Assembly (NCBI RefSeq): GCF_000332035.1
Contig: NZ_ALVY01000219.1
Location: 1-61,481 of the forward strand
Source of the DNA: Gloeocapsa sp. PCC 73106
Lineage (GTDB): Bacteria > Cyanobacteriota > Cyanobacteriia > Cyanobacteriales > Gloeocapsaceae
Direction of reading: 5' to 3'
DNA: 61,481 bases
Below the pieces are notes generated by a model. It ran no database searches. It worked only from the letters and a program-made list of their open reading frames with translations, and had not been told where the DNA came from. The position numbers and the translations under genes were made by a program. This document shows, one piece after another, positions 24,800 through 32,796 of the stretch (positions are counted from its first letter, which is position 1; the number at the start of each line of letters is the position of its first letter).

Positions 24800-25825
24800 A
24801 TGATTAAATCCGAAACCCCAACCGAGTCAGAAGTAAAACCTCTTCGAGATCTACCGGAAGTGTCTGTCGTTGTTCCCGTCTATAACGAGGTAGAGAGTAT
24901 TTCTTTATTAATAGAGGCGATCGCCCTATCTTTCGCTTCCTCGGGACGCAGTTATGAGATAATTTGTATCGATGACGGTTCTAAAGACGGTACCGTGGAT
25001 TTACTGCGTAGTTTAGCGTTGCAACGGGATGATTTAATCGCCATCTTTTTACGGCGTAATTATGGTCAAACTCCCGCTATGGCTGCAGGTTTTAATTACG
25101 CCAAGGGTCAAATTATCATCTCTCTAGACGCGGATTTACAGAACGATCCTCGCGATATTCCCCTACTTTTAGACAAGTTGGCGGAAGGTTACGATCTGGT
25201 AAGTGGCTGGCGCAAACACCGACAAGACGATCCCATAAAGCGATTGCTCCCTTCGAAAATCGCCAATTGGTTGATCGGTAGGGTGACTGGGGTAAAACTC
25301 CACGACTATGGCTGTTCTTTGAAAGCTTATCGCGCTGAATTAATCGCAGACATGAAGTTATACGGGGAGTTACACCGCTTTTTACCCGCTTTAGCTTTTA
25401 TCGAAGGCGCTAAAATAGCCGAGATACCCGTTAATCATCACTCCCGTCGCTACGGCAAAAGTAAGTATGGTTTGGGGAGAACTTTTCGAGTATTAATGGA
25501 TTTGTTGACGATTTGGTTTATGAAAACCTTTCTCACGCGTCCGATGCACGTCTTCGGTTTTCTGGGTTTGCTTTTGATGTCTCTTGGCTTTGTTTTGGGT
25601 GGCTATTTGACTTTTCTGAAATTGGGGTTGAATCAAAGTATCGGCGATCGCCCGTTGTTAATTTTAGTAGTGGTTCTTTTTCTAACTGGATTACAGTTAT
25701 TTTGCTTTGGTTTACTCGCCGAGTTGTTAATGCGTACCTATCATGAATCTCAAAACCGTCCTATTTATCGGATTCGTGAGATTGTAGCGCTAAGCGCAGG
25801 GGAAAGGGGAAAGGGTAAAGGGTAA
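24800..25825 (+). CDS. Family 2 glycosyltransferase, DPM1/GtrB-like with C-terminal membrane segments
   Basis: Predicted to transfer a sugar from a nucleotide donor to polyprenyl phosphate at the inner membrane. The GT2 core (residues 20-230) shows VVVPVYNE, DDGSKDGT, the metal-binding DAD (110-112 in SLDADLQNDP) and the GRRYGKSKYG-like acceptor-loop pattern (HHSRRYGKSKYGLGR). Two membrane helices follow at about 250-275 and 290-315. The last few codons (SAGERGKGKG) and the stop codon are provided by the G-rich repeat at 25806-25875. The gene therefore has a tail rewritten by the repeat, and relatives probably end differently. Confidence 0.92.
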   Translation: MIKSETPTESEVKPLRDLPEVSVVVPVYNEVESISLLIEAIALSFASSGRSYEIICIDDGSKDGTVDLLRSLALQRDDLIAIFLRRNYGQTPAMAAGFNYAKGQIIISLDADLQNDPRDIPLLLDKLAEGYDLVSGWRKHRQDDPIKRLLPSKIANWLIGRVTGVKLHDYGCSLKAYRAELIADMKLYGELHRFLPALAFIEGAKIAEIPVNHHSRRYGKSKYGLGRTFRVLMDLLTIWFMKTFLTRPMHVFGFLGLLLMSLGFVLGGYLTFLKLGLNQSIGDRPLLILVVVLFLTGLQLFCFGLLAELLMRTYHESQNRPIYRIREIVALSAGERGKGKG

Positions 25826-25875
25826 AGGTTTAGATAAAAATGTGACTCACAACTTTATGGTAACTAATTAAGCGG
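25806..25875 (+). repeat. 70-bp inverted repeat, right arm, overlapping the gene end
   Basis: It starts GGGGAAAGGGTAAAGGG inside the last codons of the glycosyltransferase and runs to AACTAATTAAGCGG. It is the inverted partner of 24629-24698 with three mismatches. With the preceding GGGG at 25799-25802 it has four G-tracts separated by 3-4 bases. Confidence 0.9.
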
Positions 25876-25883
25876 AGATAATA

Positions 25884-26495
25884 TTAATTAGAGCGAGATT
25901 TGCGTTTTACTAAACCAGTAATACTAAAAACTAGTAAACTCCCCAAAATTGTAATAGGTTCTGGAACTAGAGTAGCTTGGAAAGTAGTAATTACAGTATC
26001 ATTACTATCAAATACTAATATTCCACCATCAGTAACAACATCAGAAAGCGTCCACTGTAATAAATCACCACTACCAGTTATAGGACCAATAGAGCTTAAT
26101 AAATCATAGCCATTGAAAGCACTATCAGAGGGACCATTAAATAAATCAGTACCATCAATACCGCTTCGACTAAATCCTGGAGTATTACTATCACCATTTA
26201 AAAAAGTTCTAGTCGTAGTTATAAAATCAAAGCTTCCCAAGCCATTTAGATCAATTGAAGCACTGTCATGGTCAATAGAAAAAACACTTGAGCTTATGTT
26301 TTCTCTATTATCTGTATCACCTATACCAGTAATTACAAAATCAGCAGGACCAAAAGGAACTCCATCAAGTGTCCCTGTTCCAGAACCTTGATGTGTAAAA
26401 ATAATTCCCATAGCTTGTGCTGCAGGAGAAGTTAATGAAAATAACAGACTTAAACTAAGAAGACCCAAAGACTCTTTTAATTGCTTGACATTCAT
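25884..26495 (-). CDS. PEP-CTERM sorting-domain protein
   Basis: An exported protein of 203 residues with a signal peptide (LGLLSLSLLFSLTSPAAQA, cleavage after about residue 28). The beta-rich middle is full of Gly, Ser, Asp and Thr. The C-terminal sorting signal is VPEPITILGSLLVFSITGL followed by VKRKSRSN. Such proteins are processed by exosortase and are linked to exopolysaccharide. No exosortase is visible in the window. The body has no recognised domain. Confidence 0.88.
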   Translation of the reverse strand: MNVKQLKESLGLLSLSLLFSLTSPAAQAMGIIFTHQGSGTGTLDGVPFGPADFVITGIGDTDNRENISSSVFSIDHDSASIDLNGLGSFDFITTTRTFLNGDSNTPGFSRSGIDGTDLFNGPSDSAFNGYDLLSSIGPITGSGDLLQWTLSDVVTDGGILVFDSNDTVITTFQATLVPEPITILGSLLVFSITGLVKRKSRSN

Positions 26496-26612
26496 TGTTA
26501 ATTAAGATTTTACTAATAATTAGAAACTACGCCACAGGATAGCATAGAATTTGATAGCTTAATTTAAAGATTTAGTAAAGCTTTCCAATTTACCTGAGTA
26601 TCTGACACCTCG

Positions 26613-27632
26613 ATGCAAATATCATTTGACTCGTTTACAGTTCATAAACGCTTTCCACTGACGATTAGTCGCGGTACTACTTCCCAAACTACTAATTTTT
26701 GGATTCGCATAGAAGCGGAGGGAGTAGAGGGTTGGGGAGAAGCTTCTAACTGCGGGGATATTTCTGAAGAAGTTGCAGAGATATCGCCTCAACTAGAAAT
26801 ATTCCAACCTTGGGAAAGACAAAAAATTAGCGAGTTTTTAGCTGAAGTACCAATTTCCACCTCTTTTAAAGCAGCTCTTGATGTAGCTTTATACGATTGG
26901 TTGGGGAAAAAAGTCGGTTTACCTCTGTGGCGTTTATGGGGATTAGATTTTAGCAGAATAGTGCCAATTTCAGTAACTATTGGTATTAATACCCCGGACA
27001 TCGCCCAGCAACGCGTTCAAGATTGGGGAAAAATTATTGATATACAACTATTAAAGGTAAAATTGGGTAATCCCGAGGGAATAGCGGCGGATCAAGAGAT
27101 GCTACTCGCTATTCGGAAAATAGTACCCCAAATACCCCTTACCGTAGACGCTAACGGTGGTTGGAGTTTAAGTGACGCGATCGCCATGTGTCAATGGTTA
27201 GCTCCCCTGGGTGTAAAATACGTAGAACAACCTCTAGCTGTAGGGGAAGAGTCAAACCTCTTCCAACTTAGACAAGCATCTCCTCTACCCATCTTCGTCG
27301 ACGAAAGTTGCAATGATAGTTGTGACTTATTGCGTTTAGCTTCAGATATCGATGGTGTCAATCTCAAACTGATGAAAGCCGGTAGCTTGAGTGAAATCAT
27401 GGGTATGATTCAAATCGCTCGAGCTTTGGATAAACAAATCATGTACGGGTGTTATTCTGATAGTAGTCTAGCCAACACAGCTATGTCTCATCTAAGTCCT
27501 TTAGCCGATTATTTAGACTTAGATAGTCATCTTAACCTAGTTGATGATCCTTTTGTCGGGGCTAAAGTAACAGCAGGCAAATTATTACCACCCGATTCTC
27601 CAGGTTTAGGAGTAGAATACCATGCGCATTAG
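26613..27632 (+). CDS. dgcA: Enolase-superfamily dipeptide epimerase / N-acyl-glutamate racemase (DgcA-like)
   Basis: A cytoplasmic metal-dependent epimerase of the muconate-lactonising subgroup. Active-site features are K148-V-K150 (LLKVKLG), the metal ligands Asp179 (VDANGGW), Glu205 (VEQPL) and Asp230 (FVDES), and a second lysine in K252-L-M-K255. This set fits L-Ala-D/L-Glu epimerases. The partner gene, a DUF1611 protein overlapping by 11 bp, matches the DgcA-DgcN pair reported for D-glutamate use through N-acetyl-D-glutamate. Substrate choice between acetyl-glutamate and muropeptide-derived Ala-Glu is inferred from context, not settled. Confidence 0.8.
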   Translation: MQISFDSFTVHKRFPLTISRGTTSQTTNFWIRIEAEGVEGWGEASNCGDISEEVAEISPQLEIFQPWERQKISEFLAEVPISTSFKAALDVALYDWLGKKVGLPLWRLWGLDFSRIVPISVTIGINTPDIAQQRVQDWGKIIDIQLLKVKLGNPEGIAADQEMLLAIRKIVPQIPLTVDANGGWSLSDAIAMCQWLAPLGVKYVEQPLAVGEESNLFQLRQASPLPIFVDESCNDSCDLLRLASDIDGVNLKLMKAGSLSEIMGMIQIARALDKQIMYGCYSDSSLANTAMSHLSPLADYLDLDSHLNLVDDPFVGAKVTAGKLLPPDSPGLGVEYHAH

Positions 27633-28668
27633 AGCTGAACATCGCGTTGCCATTTTACTACATGAAGGTATCATGAGTGGTTACGGTAAAACTGGACTAG
27701 CTTATCTACGTTACGGTTTAGCTTCAGTAGTAGCGATTATCGACTCTCAAACAGCAGGACAATCCCTAAGCGCTTTAACGGGGATTGATCGCAATATACC
27801 CATAGTAGCTGATGTAAAAGCTGCTCTAACCTATGGTCCAGAAATTCTGATCATTGGTATTGCACCCTCTGGAGGAAGCTTACCCGAGAGTTGGCAACAG
27901 GAAATAACAAGTGCGATCCAAGCAGGTTTATCTATCGCCAATGGGTTACACACACCCCTAGGGACAGGTGTAGATAATTTGCAACCCCATCAATGGATTT
28001 GGGATATTCGTCAAGCACCAGAAAACATCCCTATCGGAAAAGGACGAGCAGGATTGCTTTCGGGAGAAAGAATTCTCACTGTTGGTACGGATATGGGCGT
28101 GGGGAAAATGTCCGTAGGTCTCGAATTACATAGATATGCTCAAAAAAAAGGCATAAATAGTCAATTTCTCGCCACCGGACAGGGGGGAATGATGATCGCC
28201 GGGACGGGTATCCCTCTAGATGCGATTAAGGTAGATTTTGCCGCGGGTGCTGTAGAACAGATGGTTTTAGCTGCTAAAGACTATCCTTGGCTAATTATCG
28301 AAGGTCAGGGTTCTTTACTTCATCCTGGGTCAACTGCTACTCTCCCTCTAATCCGGGGAAGTCAACCCACAGCTTTAATTCTCGTACATCGCGCGGGTCA
28401 AACTAATATCCGCGACGTACCGGAAGTATTAATTCCCCCTTTACCGGAAGTGATTAAGCTCTATGAAATGGTGGCTAGTGTGAGTAGAACTACTCATAGT
28501 CCTAAGGTTCAGGCGATCGCTCTCAATACAGCGAGCTTAGATTACGCAGAAGCCCAAAGAGCTATAGATACTGTAGCACAAGCTACCAATTTACCCTGTA
28601 ACGATGTAGTTAGGTTTGGCGCTGATATAATCTTACAAGTTTTACAGAATTATCCGAAACTTCTTTAA
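27622..28668 (+). CDS. dgcN: DUF1611 protein, DgcN-like (putative D-glutamate N-acetyltransferase)
   Basis: Of 348 residues, the first 140 form a Rossmann-like region (VAILLHEGIMSGYGKTGLAYLRYG) and the rest carries a P-loop, GTDMGVGKMS (155-164), plus WLIIEGQGSLLHPGS. DUF1611 proteins were long unassigned; those beside an enolase-superfamily epimerase have been reported as D-glutamate N-acetyltransferases. The 11-bp overlap with the upstream epimerase gene supports joint function here. The acetyltransferase activity is taken from that family, not seen in the sequence. Confidence 0.75.
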   Translation: MRIRAEHRVAILLHEGIMSGYGKTGLAYLRYGLASVVAIIDSQTAGQSLSALTGIDRNIPIVADVKAALTYGPEILIIGIAPSGGSLPESWQQEITSAIQAGLSIANGLHTPLGTGVDNLQPHQWIWDIRQAPENIPIGKGRAGLLSGERILTVGTDMGVGKMSVGLELHRYAQKKGINSQFLATGQGGMMIAGTGIPLDAIKVDFAAGAVEQMVLAAKDYPWLIIEGQGSLLHPGSTATLPLIRGSQPTALILVHRAGQTNIRDVPEVLIPPLPEVIKLYEMVASVSRTTHSPKVQAIALNTASLDYAEAQRAIDTVAQATNLPCNDVVRFGADIILQVLQNYPKLL

Positions 28669-28670
28669 CT

Positions 28671-28699
28671 TTGACTGTAGTTAATAATCGGTGTAAACT
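28671..28699 (+). promoter_or_regulatory. Sigma70-type promoter upstream of the 188-codon gene and tadA
   Basis: TTGACT (28671-28676), a 17-bp spacer and TAAACT (28694-28699). Transcription would start near 28706, which favours the ATG at 28720 over the one at 28705 for the next gene. Confidence 0.5.
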
Positions 28700-28719
28700 T
28701 TAGTATGGTAGTATTAGTT

Positions 28720-29271
28720 ATGACAGACTTTCAACAGGAATTGTATGGTGATTTATGGCAGAAACTGGTTACAGAAACAGAAACTTATCCCTGGAATCCA
28801 GAAACCGCAGATAGTTACTATGAGCAGATAGAAACCGAATCCCCTCTAACGGATTATCTGTGTTCTGAAATGAGTAATCAACGCTCTCAAGATTTTTTTA
28901 GCCAGATAGAAAAACTTTATGCTCCCAATATCTTAGATAGAGTCACACAGGTTTTAGTGACACAATTCGGTAATCTAGTTCCTATGAGTTGGCTAGAGGC
29001 GATCGCCCAACGACTACCCGATATTCCCATCCAAACCGCATTATCCTTGGACGAACTAATTAATTGTGTTAAGCCTTTACTTTGTAATTGGTGCGTTGAA
29101 GATTTAGAACTTTTTGCTCGTCCTATTGTTTTTGATTTGAGGTGTCGTAATCTCAATCCACCCCCATTACCTACTAAAAATTGGCCAGAGTTGTCAGAAA
29201 TCGAAAAAGCGCGTTTAACTGTAATAATCGCTGAAATAGCTCTGGAAAACTGGAAAAAATACCGTGTTTAG
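28720..29271 (+). CDS. Conserved hypothetical protein upstream of tadA
   Basis: I do not recognise the family. From ATG 28720 it encodes 183 residues (MTDFQQELYGDLWQKLV), mostly helical and acidic. It has no signal peptide or membrane segment, with a Pro-rich stretch (RNLNPPPLPTKNWPELSEIE) before a final helix. The ATG at 28705 would leave almost no leader after the predicted promoter. Its 3' end overlaps the GTG start of tadA by 8 bp, so the two are translationally coupled. Confidence 0.7.
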   Translation: MTDFQQELYGDLWQKLVTETETYPWNPETADSYYEQIETESPLTDYLCSEMSNQRSQDFFSQIEKLYAPNILDRVTQVLVTQFGNLVPMSWLEAIAQRLPDIPIQTALSLDELINCVKPLLCNWCVEDLELFARPIVFDLRCRNLNPPPLPTKNWPELSEIEKARLTVIIAEIALENWKKYRV

Positions 29272-29758
29272 TCAGTTTTTACCCAAAGTAGACCAGGAAA
29301 GTTATTTAACCCATCAAAAATGGATGACCTACGCTCTCAATCTCGCCGATATAGCTCTAAAATCAGGTGAAGTACCCGTGGGCGCGGTAATCGTAGATGC
29401 TGAAGGAAAATTAATCGCTCAAGCGGCTAATCGGAAAGAAAAAACGAAAAATCCCACCGCTCACGCGGAAATGCTCGCTATTACTCAAGCTAGCCAAAGT
29501 TTAGACACTTGGCGCTTAGAAGATTGTACCCTGTACGTAACTTTAGAACCTTGTCCTATGTGTACGGGTGCAATTATCCAAGCACGTCTAGGATTACTGG
29601 TTTATGGCGTAGATGACCCTAAAACAGGAGCAGTGCGCAGCGTTCTTAATCTTCCCGACAGCAATTGCTCTAATCATCGTCTACGGGTATTAGCAGGGAT
29701 TAAAGAATCGGCTTGTAGAGAACAACTACAGTCTTGGTTTGCACAACTACGGCTCTAA
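29264..29758 (+). CDS. tadA: tRNA-specific adenosine deaminase
   Basis: Deaminates A34 to inosine in tRNA-Arg(ACG), an essential wobble modification. Zinc-site motifs are HAE (His67, Glu69 in NPTAHAEMLA) and PCPMC (Cys97, Cys100). The GTG at 29264 gives a 164-residue protein with the usual family N-terminus (HQKWMTYALNLADIALKSGEVPVGAV) beginning at residue 17. It overlaps the upstream hypothetical gene and is convergent with the DUF790 gene (12-bp overlap). Confidence 0.95.
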   Translation: MFSQFLPKVDQESYLTHQKWMTYALNLADIALKSGEVPVGAVIVDAEGKLIAQAANRKEKTKNPTAHAEMLAITQASQSLDTWRLEDCTLYVTLEPCPMCTGAIIQARLGLLVYGVDDPKTGAVRSVLNLPDSNCSNHRLRVLAGIKESACREQLQSWFAQLRL

Positions 29759-30964
29759 AACAGCTAAAACACTTTGAGGAGATAACTTATCTTTGAACCA
29801 GATGATCTGAGCAGGAAGATTAGTCAGATTAACTCCCGCTTTGGTTAAATTTAAACGCTCCGATACCGCGAGAATTAAGTTATCTTTTTCAGCTTTGCGC
29901 ACTTGAGCAAATTTTTTCTGTAAGTATTCTGGTCGCCAATAACCCACAATTTCCAGTAAAAACTCGCGTCCATCGGAATGAACTAAGCGAAAATCGGGAA
30001 TCATCACGCTTCCAGGTATGGGAATTAAATCTACCTCTCTCTCTAAACGCCATTGAGTCTTAGTTTTTAACCAGCGTTGGGCAAAGGAAGCTTCAAGCAT
30101 ACTATCATAGGCTTGACCGGGGGGATAGTGACTCACTAAACCACAGAGATCGTCTAGAGTAAACCTCCCTGTTTTTAACTGATTGGTGTAGTAATCACGA
30201 GTTTGTAAAGTTGCGATTAAACTCCAGCTTTTGACGTGGAGTAAAGCGGGAATCAATTTAGCTAAAGCTAATCCATAGCGAGTACTCGGTTTAAATAAAC
30301 TAGTAGGTCCATCGATGGTAATTGTAAACCCTGTGTCTGCATCTCCCTCGATATAAGCCATTAGTTGAAAGAGTTTCAGATAACGAAACAGCAGCTTATA
30401 TTCCCCTGGATCGTTGCGATGAGCGTTAATGATAATTCCACTAGCACGATAGAAAATACCCTGTACTTGACCGAGATTATACAGATGTAGCAATGCTTCG
30501 GGTGTGGGAGTTTCAAACTGCGTCAATTTACGATTTTCTAGTAGGTCCGCGTATAAACCCGTTTCGATTTCCTGGGGTAAAACGGTTTTATGGAGTTGTT
30601 GAGTTAACTCAAAGGCGATCGCTTCTAAAGCTGAACTCCTATACAAGGGAATAGTAGCTTGACGCGCGCTATAAGCAAAGACTTTCTGACGTAGTTCTTG
30701 GGGATCTATCGGACTAACAATTTCAAAGCTACAAAATTGATTTTTGAGTAGATGTGCTAACCCTCTTCTGAAACGATAATCTGGATGATCTCCCTCTAGT
30801 TTCAGTAATTTCTCGTTTAATTCTCCCTGGGTATTACCCAAAGCACTCTCAACACAATCTATATGTTCTCTTGCTAGGTCGATATTACTTTGATTCAAAG
30901 CTACTCGTTTGGGGACTACCGTTTCACCCTGATAGCGATAAATCAGTAAATCACTAGGTAACAT
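29747..30964 (-). CDS. DUF790 family nuclease-like protein (Bax1-like)
   Basis: The family includes archaeal Bax1, a nuclease that partners the XPB helicase. The 405 residues from MLPSDLLIYRYQGE show the conserved N-terminal domain and a C-terminal restriction-like core. In the core, PDFRLVHSDGREFLLEIVGYW followed by RPEYLQKKFAQVRKA supplies the acidic and lysine residues. The start at 30964 is preferred to 31006, which would extend deep into the upstream gene; even so they overlap by 11 bp. No XPB-like helicase gene is adjacent. Function in cyanobacteria is unproven. Confidence 0.82.
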   Translation of the reverse strand: MLPSDLLIYRYQGETVVPKRVALNQSNIDLAREHIDCVESALGNTQGELNEKLLKLEGDHPDYRFRRGLAHLLKNQFCSFEIVSPIDPQELRQKVFAYSARQATIPLYRSSALEAIAFELTQQLHKTVLPQEIETGLYADLLENRKLTQFETPTPEALLHLYNLGQVQGIFYRASGIIINAHRNDPGEYKLLFRYLKLFQLMAYIEGDADTGFTITIDGPTSLFKPSTRYGLALAKLIPALLHVKSWSLIATLQTRDYYTNQLKTGRFTLDDLCGLVSHYPPGQAYDSMLEASFAQRWLKTKTQWRLEREVDLIPIPGSVMIPDFRLVHSDGREFLLEIVGYWRPEYLQKKFAQVRKAEKDNLILAVSERLNLTKAGVNLTNLPAQIIWFKDKLSPQSVLAVLEP

Positions 30965-31358
30965 TGAATAATTGACGAGCAGATAAAACCAATCCGGCGA
31001 TCGCACCTACCAATAAAGCGAGACTCGCTAAAGAACTAATCGCAAAACCGGGACCTCGTTTTTCTGGTGCTTGATAATAACCCCAAGCGTAGAGTATTCT
31101 TCCCACTAGCCAGATTGCGCCTAAAATTAAACCCCATCTGGGACTAATATAGTAGGAGAAGATCCACAGTAGAGGTAGAAAAAATACCAGTTGTTCTAGG
31201 GTATTCTGTTGAACTCTTAGCGCTCGTTCAAAATTCGGATCGCCCGTGGTAGCTGGAGGTTTGACCCCATACTTAAATCTGGCTCTACCAACGTTGAGAG
31301 TAATCACAAAATAAACTATGAGGGTCAAAACAGTAATGATACTTGGCTCTAACAGCAT
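30954..31358 (-). CDS. MAPEG family membrane protein
   Basis: A 134-residue protein with four hydrophobic segments. The family signatures are visible: RARFKYGVKPPATTGDPNFERALRVQQNTLEQLVFF, and AIWLVGRILYAWGYYQAPEKRGPG. MAPEG proteins include glutathione-dependent enzymes and eicosanoid synthases; bacterial members are mostly uncharacterised. The 3' end overlaps the start of the DUF790 gene. Confidence 0.88.
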   Translation of the reverse strand: MLLEPSIITVLTLIVYFVITLNVGRARFKYGVKPPATTGDPNFERALRVQQNTLEQLVFFLPLLWIFSYYISPRWGLILGAIWLVGRILYAWGYYQAPEKRGPGFAISSLASLALLVGAIAGLVLSARQLFNVT

Positions 31359-31449
31359 GGGTTTTACTATACTCTTTCAATAATTTTAATCTCAATATCA
31401 ATAATGATAACCTTTTTCTGTGTTGCGATTTCTCACACGGATTTGAATC

Positions 31450-31753
31450 TTATTTTTCAACTGTCCAATCCTCCAACCGTAAATCTAGAACTCGGCTAAA
31501 ATCTTGTTGATTGCGCGTAACGACTATTCCTTTCAGTGAGAGGTGTATAGCGCAGCTTAGCATAGGCTGATACCAATGCCTCGGCTGTGGTAGCTCGGCG
31601 AATTCGATTCAATCGTCCATAGAGTTGCTCTTCGAAGGTAATGACTGTCACCGCCATTTCTTGAGGAGGAGTAGCCTTGACTCGTTGAGTCACCAGTGGA
31701 TGTTCTCGTTGAAAAAGAGAGATATGATCTGTATCAAGAATGTACCGAATCAC
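31450..31753 (-). pseudogene. Decayed VapC PIN toxin (internal deletion plus frameshift)
   Basis: The frame from 31753 starts as a normal PIN toxin (MIRYILDTDHISLFQREHP, with VTVITFEEQLYGRL) and reaches KLRYTPL. It then ends early in out-of-frame sequence. In another frame the typical VapC end appears: LSLKGIVVTRNQQDF, then SRVLDLRLEDWTVEK, stopping at 31450. About 35-40 residues, including the usual DLRIA-type acidic helix, are missing between the two parts. The gene is therefore not expected to make active toxin, although the upstream antitoxin gene is intact. Confidence 0.8.
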
Positions 31754-32133
31754 TAACTCTCCTCACCATCGTCAAGATGACGCAAGTATTCTTCTTCGGC
31801 TTCCTGGTCAACTTCCTCTCGATAATGGGTAATATCGGCTAACACTTGCTCAAAATCAGCATCGTCTTTGAACATACCGGCAAAACGCATCCAAGGATGT
31901 TCTGATTGAGGTAAGTCAATTTCTAGGGAAACAATTTCTGTATTTTGCAGACGTGCGTCGATTAACTGACGTAGGGTATTTAAAGCTTCTTCTTTTGTAG
32001 AAGCCTGTGCTTGACAATCTTGCCAACCTAACACTGTTGCGCTGACTCCTCCATCGGCTTGATGTTCAATTAGCACATCATAACTACGCTTGCATGATGA
32101 ACGAGTGTCAATGTTCAAAGAATTGGGATTCAT
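31753..32133 (-). CDS. Antitoxin-like protein paired with the broken VapC
   Basis: A 126-residue protein. The N-terminal half resembles a HicB-like sheet (YDVLIEHQADGGVSATVLGW, then ASTKEEALNTLRQLIDARL). The C-terminal half (HPWMRFAGMFKDDADFEQVL and an acidic tail) looks like the toxin-contacting part of antitoxins found before PIN toxins in cyanobacteria. Its stop shares a base with the start of the toxin remnant. With the toxin decayed it may be free-standing or protect against related toxins. Confidence 0.7.
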   Translation of the reverse strand: MNPNSLNIDTRSSCKRSYDVLIEHQADGGVSATVLGWQDCQAQASTKEEALNTLRQLIDARLQNTEIVSLEIDLPQSEHPWMRFAGMFKDDADFEQVLADITHYREEVDQEAEEEYLRHLDDGEES

Positions 32134-32173
32134 CGTCTTTTTTAAAGAAATTATAACGAAAACTTAGGTGATT

Positions 32174-32716
32174 TTAAGACCAAAACTTTTCTACCAACAC
32201 CTCAATATGGGGAAAAGCAAGGGGAATAATAAATCCTTCCCTAATCGTTGATGAAGCTTGATAGTTATCTTCTTGGGGTTGTCGAAAAACGTAAATTTGC
32301 GACTTGTTGACATCCACCACCCAATACTCTTGAATCCCTGCTTTTGCGTAAATTTGTTTCTTCTCACTCAGGTCATAGTTTAAAGTTGTTTGAGAAATTT
32401 CAATCAACCAGAAAATATCCGAGGGTTGGGGATGGCAAATTTTATATTGTTGTCGGGGCAATTTGCAGATAGCTAGATCGGGTTCAAGCTCAGAATCGGC
32501 TAGAGTGATGGGGTGAGCTTCGCGAACTAAAGCCATCTCTTGCAATAGAGCTTGTAAGTACTTAGCAAAGCCTTCAGTTACGAAAGCATGAAGGGGTCCT
32601 TCGGGAGACATCTCAATAATTTCCCCAGCGATGAGTTCCACCCGACGCTGATTGAGAAGTCCAGTTTCGATCAGGCGATGATAGTCTTCTACTGTCCATT
32701 TGGCTAAGGTTTTCAT
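32174..32716 (-). CDS. Uma2/DUF820 family protein
   Basis: Second Uma2-type protein in the window, 180 residues. It has the start WTVEDYHRLIETGLLNQRRVELIAGEI, LEPDLAICKLP (Asp), DIFWLIEISQTTLNYD (Glu) and KKQIYAKAGIQEYWVVDV. Function is unknown. It is the first gene of a leftward run with the broken toxin locus and is divergent from the ABC permease gene. Confidence 0.88.
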   Translation of the reverse strand: MKTLAKWTVEDYHRLIETGLLNQRRVELIAGEIIEMSPEGPLHAFVTEGFAKYLQALLQEMALVREAHPITLADSELEPDLAICKLPRQQYKICHPQPSDIFWLIEISQTTLNYDLSEKKQIYAKAGIQEYWVVDVNKSQIYVFRQPQEDNYQASSTIREGFIIPLAFPHIEVLVEKFWS

Positions 32717-32796
32717 GGATATTTTGTCCTTACTTAGTTAAAGCTTATCAATAATTGATATATTTGCTAAGTGTATTAGTTTTTTTAGTGATTTTT

